From the NCBI GenBank assembly GCA_009760855.2, contig WPIO01000020.1:3049501-3113500 (forward strand): 64,000 nucleotides of DNA, written 5' to 3'. Position 1 is the stretch's first letter. Every line of letters starts with the position of its first letter. Position numbers and translations under genes: made by a program. Shown here in pieces: positions 56,481 to 64,000 of this stretch. The DNA comes from Cristatella mucedo. Taxonomy: Eukaryota > Bryozoa > Phylactolaemata > Cristatellidae. Below the pieces are notes generated by a model, which did not search any database, was not told the origin of the DNA, and worked only from the letters and a program-made list of their open reading frames with translations.

Positions 56481-56569
56481 CGCAGATGCCCTTGCTGCAA
56501 TGACCAGGGCAAGACGCACAGGTGCTGCCATTTTTGTACGGCTTGTTAAGGCTAGTCTGCACATTGCCG
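56481..56569 (-). CDS. CAP-EGF protein, hinge exon
   Basis: Acceptor ACGATTGCAG/C and donor TGCG/GTAAGC. Reads GNVQTSLNKPYKNGSTC then ASCPGHCSKGICG. The first GN completes the second CAP signature begun in the previous exon (YYVCNYGPA/GN). The Y..G..C..CP..C..G.C hinge is typical of CAP proteins with C-terminal cysteine-rich parts. Phase 2 in, phase 1 out. Confidence 0.93.
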
Positions 56570-56827
56570 CTGCAATCGTAATGTGCTGTCGTTCAGTGGC
56601 AGCAACTGGGTGTATTGGGAATGAGGAAATGCCAGCAAAGAGGTACAGCAAAGGGCAATGAACAGTACAAGTAAAGATACAAAGATTACTCGCACGCTGG
56701 TCAACATCTAAGTAGTATTCTCCATTTAATGGCTACAATAATGTAAGATTCACAACCGCTGCCGGCTAGAGGCTACACGTATTGCAGAGCACTGCACTAT
56801 CAGACTTCGCAATAGGGGAAGTAAACC

Positions 56828-57302
56828 AGGCTTGTCTGTCGTGAGCGTAGCAGTTGCCACATCACACCACTTCTCGCCGACCTGCACTGGCTTCCAGTCA
56901 AGCAACGGATTGACTTCAAGGTTTTGTCGCTCACTTTTAGGTCACTTCATTCTTTGTCTCCAGCCTATCTCTCACATCTACTCCCCCACCAGGCCAAGCA
57001 TCGAACCACCCGCTTTTCGGAATCCAACAGTCTACCAATACCTCGTACAAACCTCAAATCCTTTGGAGACCGTGCATTTAGTTCGCATGCTCCCAAAGCC
57101 TGGAACGCACTCTTGACTTGCGTCACAACATCCCCTGACTTGCCCACATTTAAAAAGAACTTAACCATGTTATTCATGTTATTTATCAAGTACTCACCGT
57201 TCAATTGCATTTCCCTTTGCAGCAAATGTAAAGCGCCTAGAAAGAGATTGAGTTCTCTGAGAGCGCTTTATCAAGTGCATTATTATTATTATTATTATTA
57301 TG
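56828..57302 (+). pseudogene. LINE A 3' end inside a CAP intron
   Basis: Starts CAGGCTTGTCTGTCGTGAGC, reads TPLLADLHWLPVKQRIDFKV in one frame, PKAWNALLTCVTTSPDLPTF in the same, and the tail with hairpin and (ATT)n. About 170 bp are deleted where AACTTAACCATGTTATTCAT joins coding to 3' UTR. Opposite in orientation to the host gene. Confidence 0.9.
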
Positions 57303-57309
57303 AATGACA

Positions 57310-58930
57310 AGCCTGCCTCGTATCATACCCTTGCCAATGACATTCGTTACGGGATGGGGCGCCAGCATAATTTATCGCTGCCTAATTAATTGACCGACGC
57401 TTGACTGATTTCAAAGTTCAGCTCTGCACACCTTACCGATTAGCACGCAGCAGGTACCGGAAGTATCTCGCTTCTTCGTCTGAAGCTTTCAACCAGAATG
57501 ATTCGCGTGAATGCTTTCGTAGTGTCGAAGTCCTGAGAAAGAGCAGTCCACCGGAAGGACGAGTACTCACTTACCAACAGGCGGCGGACCACACTTCTGG
57601 TCTTCTCAAGAGAGCTCGAATTATTCTCAAATTTTAATTGTCACCGCCTTTTCTAACCACTTTCTTTTTTATACACAAGCGTCAGGTTGGATTGACCGCT
57701 TGGAAAGGCTGCGCCAAAAAATTAGCCCGAAAAAATAGAGCGATGCTATTTTGCCACCGCTGAGATTAGTGGTTGACACTATTCAGTTAATTTTTCAAGG
57801 ACCCCCTCAAACGACTAGAGCAAGCTTGATGTAGCGACAAAGGTAAACAAGCTGCCCGATGGTTTAGGTAGGCATTCAAAGAAGGAATGCCGAGCTCGAC
57901 GGTCAAGAATCCAATAGCGTAGAAACTGTGTGCAAACCGTGATAGTGTGTGGTTTTTACGAAGCTTAGGAGATTCTCATACGTATCGGATCGGATTTATT
58001 ACCTGGCACCCATTTATTTTTAGCCTGCTGCAAAAAAAATTGAGACGATAAAGAGAAAAAAATTTAATTGCCGCAGGTATCCAGAGACAGAAGAGCTAGC
58101 TGCCCAACCACCCTAATCGCAGTAGGCAATAAAGAATTGCCCGCTGCAGGGCTGATCTTACTGCTGGGCTAAGAGCCAGCGGCGGCCTGTAGAAACTTAC
58201 CCTGCTCATAGAGCACATTGCTTTTTCAATAAAGAAAGTATAGCAGAGCTTACTAAGATGGCTCGCGGCGGTGGCGAGTGTTTCAGACGATTCGGTTGCT
58301 CCCCCCATCATCATGTAACCCCTTGAATCTCGGGCGATGGTGAGATGGCGTTCCCAGGTCACGTGGCCGGTTACGGAGGGACAGGGAATGTTCGCCCCCC
58401 TGAATGCACTGCATCTCGAGTTCCTACCATATTACTATTCAGTCCACCAATTGCTGTTACAGCCCCTATTATTGTAAAGTGATGAGAAATACAATTTACG
58501 GTTTCTCCGGCGCTAGTAAAGAGACGGCCGGCGCACGTCAAGGGGCCTGCATCGCTCGCACAGGGAAGTATCTAGACCGGAAAAGTGTACCGGCTAGTCC
58601 CAGTTGCACACTGGCATGCTTTCGCCAATGTTCAGCTCAATAAGACGGTACGTCGATTCGAGGCAGTCTCAGATTTGTTAAACGTCATCGTTTCCTTGGA
58701 ACGAATCAGGACACGCTTACCGCCCCCATCGACTTGAAACCTTTTTCAGCGGTGCTGTGGCCAGCATTGTTTGCCAAACCTTCTCAAAACGCTAATAAAG
58801 ACCAGCCTGGCGACAGGTGCACGGCATCCGCACAAGCGCGACATTGAGTCGGGCAGAATAATGTGCAGAGCTTCACTTTGCTTCGGGTGAGGTCAGCGAG
58901 GTCAGGCTGTAGCCAAACGAAGGCCAGCAC
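57310..58930. other. Rest of CAP intron 4
   Basis: A plus-strand frame (57401-57637) with YRKYLASSSEAFNQNDSREC and FRSVEVLRKSSPPEGRV resembles the linker before RT motifs of non-LTR elements, but this is uncertain. A worn SINE1 piece lies at 58118-58180. The rest is unassigned. Confidence 0.4.
58118..58180 (-). repeat. SINE1 fragment
   Basis: Plus-strand image AATCGCAGTAGGCAATAAAG, TTGCCCGCTGCAGGGCTGAT and CTGCTGGGCTAAGA cover the middle and head of a SINE1 variant. Confidence 0.55.
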
Positions 58931-58934
58931 TTAC

Positions 58935-59029
58935 GCCGGTCCGTAGTTGCATACGTAGTATCTTGGAGAAGGCAGATTGCTGCAAGTGGCAAAGCCACAG
59001 CCAATTCTAGAAGAACTCGACCAGACGAC
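58935..59029 (-). CDS. CAP-EGF protein, exon with CAP signatures 1 and 2
   Basis: Acceptor CTGACTTTAG/GTC and donor CCGGC/GTAAGT on the minus strand. Reads VVWSSSSRIGCGFATC then SNLPSPRYYVCNYGPA. With the previous exon it gives GHYTQVVWSSS, CAP signature 1; with the next it gives YYVCNYGPAGNV, CAP signature 2. GCG..xC between them is the usual cysteine position. Phase 0 in, phase 2 out. Confidence 0.95.
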
Positions 59030-59123
59030 CTAAAGTCAGGAGACAAGCTTTCACAACGTACAGGGCATGGGCCCACAAAGGGAGCGTGGGCTCTCGGAGC
59101 TTGGCAGCGGGCCGGCTACGTAC

Positions 59124-59351
59124 TTGTGTGTAGTGTCCGACGACTGCCTTTGGAGACGTGGCGCCCGATCCGTAAGTGAAATTAGGGGCCTCGTCGTACC
59201 AGGCTTGTATGGCTGTAGACCAATCCACAAAGCCGTAGGCCAAGTTTTGTCCAAGCCAGAACTGACCAGGTATGAGCCGTACCTTATCGTGCGAGTAATC
59301 GCAGGCGTCTGCCCATTTCTGAGCTATGCAGGCTACTTCATTGTCCCACGC
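59124..59351 (-). CDS. CAP-EGF protein, core CAP exon
   Basis: Acceptor TTTCTCTTCAG/GCG and donor CAA/GTACGT on the minus strand; 76 codons, phase 0 at both ends. Reads AWDNEVACIAQKWADACDYS, HDKVR, GQFWLGQNLAYGFVDWSTAI, QAWYDEAPNFTYG and VVGHYTQ. These are the CAP (SCP/TAPS, Pfam CAP) core: His after CDYS, Glu in WYDE, His in GHYTQ. The position that is usually Glu in GENLA is Gln here, as in some other CAP proteins, so the classic two-His/two-Glu pocket is incomplete. CAP proteins are secreted and act outside the cell in defence, reproduction, or lipid binding; the role here is unknown. Confidence 0.96.
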
Positions 59352-62131
59352 CTGAAGAGAAACATTTGCAAATATCACCTTTCATACGATAATAATAACA
59401 TACTATTCTTACTTCAAAATCGTCCCTGTCGTGACAGAGTGGGGCGGACTGAGTCGTTTCTAAATAAAGCGAAGGTCTCAGTAATACAAGCCTCAGACGC
59501 CGAAAAGAGCACCAACGGCTGATCCCTGTTAATGGTTTATAAACTGACAAGCAGCTGAAGAGGAAGCACCAACCAAGCAATCAATCTTTATATACTACAT
59601 GAACACAGATGATTGTTGCAGAAAACGAACATCACACCCAGACTTCATCGATGTCTTATTCACTGCGAGCTAGCTATTCTAGACAATACATTGAAAGACT
59701 GGTCCATATTGTTGCGTTTGTGTGGGCAGTCGCGCACAGATCAAGACGGCTCAGGCAGATACCCATTATTACGGAAACTCGGAACCGGGCCGCACGGCCA
59801 GCACGCTGGCTTGGAAGCAGCTGCTACAAGTGGGTCCGCCATTATCGCGTCAGCGGCTTCCGCCGGAGTAATCCGCTCTCGAAGTATAGCAGACCCAACA
59901 CATGTCAAGGTACCATCTAGCTTTGATACATCTCCGATTACTAGGTACATATATACTGACTGGTTGATAGAACATAACTTAGTATATTGGAACACAATAT
60001 TAAGAACCGTTCAATTATGAATCGTTCGTGGCTGCAATTTTCTGATGCAGGAGGATCGGCCACTGCATCCGTTAACAAAAATCGTTGAGTCGACTACGAC
60101 CGCTGGCGTTTCAACGGTGATCCTTCGAGTCAGAGCAGCAGATTGCACGAATCTTCGCCTTGTGTGGGAGTAGTTCTGATAGGTAGGCCAGAACCATAGA
60201 ATGAAGGGACCCAAAATTAAGGGATGCGCTGTTTGATTGGAAGCCGGTGCATGTCGGCGAGAAGTGGTGTGATGTGCCAATGATGGAACTTCTACGATCA
60301 TCTAATGAAAGGTCACTTTGGAACAGGACACAGATTACGTGCAGATTCAACAGATGTACTGGAAGAGCCGATTTTGAGCGTAAGGTTTTTCCTTTTCTGA
60401 GTCATATTTGGTTTGCCAATAACTAGTAAGTTGGTTTTGTCGTCATTCAAATTAAGAAAGTTTGCTCCCATCCATGTGCGGATGTCATCAATGCATGCAG
60501 CAAGGAAGTTGAGAAAATTCGACGTGCTCGAGGGCTGGGAGGGATCAAAGCAAACGTACATCTGATTTTTCTCGGCATAGAAGTGAAAGCCTAGATTGTG
60601 CTTGACGATCACGTAGGGAAGAAGGAGAGTATAAACCGTGAAAAGAAGTGGACCAAGCACGGAGCCCGGATGTACCCCATACGTAGGTGGTTCCTCGGAT
60701 GATCGTTGTCCGTTCACATCAATACTCTGCAGTCTCGCCTCGCACTGAGATAGGACCTGAACCATTGCAGTGAAGTGCCAGTGATGCCCAGGCGAGACTC
60801 ATAACGCTCAAAATGGACTTCGTGATCAGTAGTATCAAATGCTGCCAAAAGCTCAAGCAGGACAAGCAGAGCGACTTTACCCAAGTCTGAGGTCGCTATA
60901 CACCCATAGCAATGCTGACTCTGATGACTGATTGGCTCTAAACTCAGACTGGAACTATTTGTTAGGTTGAGGTCTCAATAAAAGAGTTCAGTTGGTCTGC
61001 CGCAACTCGTTCTTGTGTCTTTTATCGGATCGGGAGAAGGGAAACTGAACGGAAGCTGCTAAAGTCCGCTTGGCCTAGCGTTGCTTTATAAATTAGTGGC
61101 GTGACTACAGCCTTTTTGAAATAAGCAGGGACCTGACTTGAGGCTAAGGACAAGTCACTCGTGGCTTCCTTTAATGTAGACATCGAGGTAGTGCACGGAA
61201 TCAATGGACATGAGTCCTGTGTTGATGTAATTGAGGGACGGGAGTCCAGAGGCGATGCTGCAATCCTAGGGGTGGACTCTCTGATCTTGTCTATTGTGCA
61301 GGCATAGAAGTTAAAGAAGCAATCGGCTAGGTCACCATAAGGATCGCTTGCCTAGGAACTAATCTGGGAGTGATTAAGGAGTTGGTTGATGATGACATTA
61401 GCATTTTTGGATTGTGCATCTGCGATTCAACGATATTTTTGTAGAAGCTAGATTGGGCCTTTGATAGGATCGACTAGTATGATCTACAGTAGGTTCGGTT
61501 CGATAAGTAACGGCTCTAACGGGAAACTACTCGACGGAGGAGGGGTCAGCACCCAGCCTGGCGGCCTAACCACTGCGACGAACTTTGCCAAGCACAGCTT
61601 CAGGCTGCAGAGTCTTCGTATCACCACCATCCACTTGGATGATGTAAACATCAGCCACTGGCCAACTGGCTCACTGCTTACTTGTGCGGGCTCAGGTCCG
61701 AGAGCATATTTCCTACACTGCCGAAAGCTCTAGGTCGAGTGGAGATTCAAAGGCGACAGCGACACGTAGGAGTTAGGCTGCTGACCTCGCACGGGACCTC
61801 GCTCATGCAATGGGCCAACCCAGAATGTACAGAGAGTCTCTCGGGCTGTGTCCGAGCTCTACGAGCCTGTCAGGGGATCAGGGGAAGCGAGAGCTCACTG
61901 CCCGTGGACTCGCTTTGCTGAGTCACGGTAGAAGTATGGTCACAGTATGGTCACGGAAGCCAACGCAGCGCCATCTTGCCGCGTGACGGAGGGGCGGGCG
62001 GATGTTCTCGCTTTAATTAGTGGAGATTCAAACAATAAGATTAAGCCAGCGACTCTGACACCCGATTCTGGTCCTGCGAAAACTTGCCGATCACGAGACA
62101 GATTCGGACAGCCGTTCCCAATCACACTTAC
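59352..62131 (-). other. 2.8-kb CAP intron 1 hosting a LINE A
   Basis: Lies between the two exons that meet at ...MQLM/AWDNE. It holds a LINE A relic (60130-61460). Frames at 59600-60020 and 61461-61921 have no domain or paired splice sites. Confidence 0.7.
60130..61460 (-). pseudogene. LINE A RT copy in a CAP intron
   Basis: From the high end: LNYI/ITNI-like linker (very decayed), FDxxDH region frameshifted, ARLQSIDVNGQRSSE, GVHPGSVLGPLLFTVYTL (motif B, Gln to His), FHFYAEKNQMYVCFDPS (YADD now YAEK), NLNDDKTNLLVIGKPN and the start of the thumb region. The catalytic Asp pair is lost. Same orientation as the host gene. Confidence 0.87.
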
Positions 62132-62223
62132 CATCAGCTGCATGTCGGCCGCAGTAGGGCGTGTCTGGGCTCTCAATGCGTTGTGCTGGTCAACAATAGC
62201 TTTCGCGAGGCTGCTCGACACAC
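62132..62223 (-). CDS. CAP-EGF protein, first CAP exon found
   Basis: Acceptor GCTTGTGTTTCAG/GT and donor ATG/GTAAGT on the minus strand. After two carried-over bases it reads VSSSLAKAIVDQHNALRAQT then RPTAADMQLM, the start of the CAP domain (I(V/L)..HN..R...P.A..M). It joins the core exon in phase 0 to give ADMQLM/AWDNEVA, exactly the family spacing. The protein needs an upstream exon with a start and signal peptide ending in phase 1; none was found up to 64000. The six exons give about 210 residues without that exon. Confidence 0.93.
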
Positions 62224-62229
62224 CTGAAA

Positions 62230-62660
62230 CACAAGCCGTGGAGAAAGAGCTAAACTAAAGCATCGCTTGCCCTAAGGGGGAGGGGCGACTGCCAGCTGAA
62301 GCGCTTAGGCACTAGAAAGAACTTGTATTGCTCAGACAGCCTTTCTCAGGGACTGAAAGATAATTCTCTTGCACAGTGGTGCGGTCAGTAACAGTGCGCA
62401 AAACTTCCAAGAGCTCGGCAAGGATGCACCGCGATAGTCCCGAGAAAATCGACCCGCCGAGCGAAGGGTCCGAGGAAGACCTTCAATTTATGATGCAGCT
62501 ATGGTCAGTTGAGCTACTAAATAGATGCTGCTAAAATCGGACCACGCTACACAGTCACACCGTGGCTCAGTGACATTTATAACCCTCCATTACGTTATGA
62601 CGACGCAGGATTTCAGCCAGTGGGCTGAGCTACGATCTCAATGGTTCGGCTATGTTTGTT
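62230..62660. other. Unassigned, upstream of the CAP gene
   Basis: No exon with signal peptide on the minus strand and no repeat copy recognised. Confidence 0.35.
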
Positions 62661-62667
62661 GGGTAGA

Positions 62668-62835
62668 CGTGATGGCACATTAGGTAAGGCGGTTGCTTTT
62701 CACGACCTCGGTTCCGATGTCGTAGGTTCGAATCCTCCGGTTGGGTGATTCTGCATCGCCGCTGCAAGAGGTGGTGATAGTCGTAAAGGGCCTTCTGTCA
62801 CTATACAAAGGAGGCTGCTAAATCAGCAAGTATTT
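62668..62835 (+). repeat. SINE1, full length
   Basis: ATGGCACATTAGGTAAGGCG (A-box region), GTAGGTTCGAATCCTCCGG (B box), CGCTGCAAGAGGTGGTGATA and the end GAGGCTGCTAAATCAGCAAG. Confidence 0.9.
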
Positions 62836-62839
62836 TTAA

Positions 62840-63300
62840 GCTGCGATTTAAGTCAAATGTATATCGAAAGTGAGGTCAGATGTGATGTGCTAATCTTAGG
62901 TCTGCACACCGAGTGCAGTGCCACGTATTTCGAAGAGTTCTCCCGTTTAGCTAGCTCGTGCTGCTTTTTTTGTAATGCCAGCTCGGTACTTACTGACATC
63001 GTCCGATACTGGGCAATTTATAAAGACAAGACCAAAAACATACTCCGTAAAAGTGTCTGTTAAGATGTGCGAGGCTTATAAATAATATTGCCCTTGATAT
63101 ATCTGTGATAAAGACAAGCCCTGATAAAGAAAGAACCTTATTTCTCATGCGAACACTTCAAGAGATCTCTTGGTGCTAAGGTTAACAACAACAGCTGACT
63201 AGATAGAATTTCCTATACAGTATTACATGTGGGAAATATAATTTTTTTAAATATATAATTAGACTATTTTTATTGGCTGGAAAAGGAAAGAAAAGAAAGC
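62840..63300. other. Unassigned DNA
   Basis: A minus-strand ATGTTTTTGGTCTTGTCT near 63050 would start a hydrophobic peptide but meets TAA after seven codons. Nothing else supportable. Confidence 0.35.
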
Positions 63301-63307
63301 CAAAGAG

Positions 63308-63378
63308 CAAATGTAAAGTGCCTTCAAAGAGATTAGGTTCTCTGAGCGAGCTATACAAATATATTATTATCATTACTA
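63308..63378 (+). repeat. LINE A or SINE2 3' tail
   Basis: AAATGTAAAGTGCCTTCAAA, GATTAGGTTCTCTGAGCGAG, CTATACAAATATATT and (ATT)-rich end. Confidence 0.75.
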
Positions 63379-63379
63379 T

Positions 63380-64000
63380 TACTTTTACTATAATCACAGA
63401 GTTTCTTATCCCAAGAATTTTAAAGGAACAGAGTTAATACTCAATCAGCTGCTAATTCTGCATTGTTGCAACCGCTGAACTTCCCGGAGCGTTCCTCGCA
63501 TCATGTATCGACACGTTCCTTCATCCAATGCCTCAGTACCACAATGTCCACGAGCTTCCCGTTCTCACTCCTCCCGCACACGGATCAGCCATCTTCACGA
63601 GAGAGCAGAAGTCATGCAACGAAGAAGATATTGCAGATTCAGATTCCAATTTCTCAAATGCGGCTGAGAAATAGAAAGCTTTACCTTCCCAACCAGAAAG
63701 ACCTCATCAATATGATAAACAACTTTGGTTTCTTACCAAGTCCAATACTTCGCTTTTTACATCTAGGCTCATGTAGTAAAACTTTTTTGAAGAAAGTATG
63801 AAAGCAGCAGAACGTGTGGCGTGTTGCCGAATTTTTCCTACTTAAAAAAAATCGGGTACATTATGATTCACTCTCTATTCTTTCTGACACATTGTGAATC
63901 CCAAGACGCGAATTTGCCATTCTCTCATCGGCAATAGGTAACCACTGTTATGGTCACAACAGTAAAGTTAGTAGGAGATACTGGCCATTTTCACTACTTC
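63380..64000. other. Unassigned DNA to the window edge
   Basis: A 112-codon plus-strand frame (63463-63801) has no recognisable domain. Confidence 0.35.

Noticed and set aside
59741-59995. Minus-strand 84-codon frame in CAP intron 1
   Set aside because: The neighbouring CAP exons join perfectly without it and no paired splice sites or CAP motifs are present.
62990-63060. Minus-strand MFLVLSL near a GTAAGT donor as the CAP signal-peptide exon
   Set aside because: A TAA follows the seventh codon, so it cannot join the CAP exon.

Overview
The window is animal nuclear DNA, not bacterial. Genes are split into short exons with GT/AG introns. Most of the rest is debris of LINE, SINE and Tc1/pogo-type elements, with long microsatellites. 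An ataxin-1-type AXH gene points to Metazoa; the CR1/L2-like LINEs and tRNA-derived SINEs suit a repeat-rich invertebrate. I cannot place it to phylum. No bacterial-type operon, CRISPR array or phage is present.

Three host genes can be supported. (1) An ataxin-1 homologue on the + strand. A CpG-dense block at about 5.46-7.0 kb and possible untranslated leader exons (ends at 7000, 16666 and 19314) precede a large coding exon (19531-20819) and a terminal coding exon (21955-22266). The AXH domain is split exactly by the intron, phase 0 on both sides, and upstream of it lies a short glutamine tract with a CAT interruption. (2) SPT4, the small zinc-finger subunit of the DSIF transcription elongation factor, on the + strand: exons 42505-42611, 42721-42776 and 51960-52081. 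The last intron is 9.2 kb and packed with retroelements. The exon with the N-terminus and first zinc-binding cysteine pair was not found. (3) A secreted CAP-superfamily protein with a cysteine-rich hinge and one EGF-like module, on the - strand, in six exons between 62223 and 56069. All splice phases agree; the signal-peptide exon is missing. These three genes do unrelated jobs (nuclear co-regulator, general elongation factor, extracellular protein); nothing suggests they work together.

Repeats: LINE A is a CR1/L2-like family with a conserved hairpin in its 3' tail and an (ATT)n end. LINE B is a second RT family with a TACATTACAT-type 3' end. SINE1 is tRNA-derived with several hairpins. SINE2 is tRNA-derived and carries a LINE A-like tail. 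There are also a Tc1-like DD34E transposase relic interrupted by SINE2, a pogo-like terminal-inverted-repeat element at 24404-24875, a fragment of a different RT family, and a fragment of an unnamed repeat-encoded protein with an FHQDI/RYQG signature. Several are nested, which gives a relative order of insertion.

Region by region: 0-4.8 kb is LINE/SINE debris including an inverted SINE pair; 5.4-7 kb is CpG-dense; 7-19 kb is mostly unassigned with microsatellites; 19.2-23.4 kb is the ataxin-1 homologue; 24-42 kb is repeats and unassigned DNA; 42.5-52.1 kb is SPT4; 52-56 kb is repeats; 56-62.3 kb is the CAP gene with LINEs in its introns; 62.3-64 kb is repeats and unassigned DNA.
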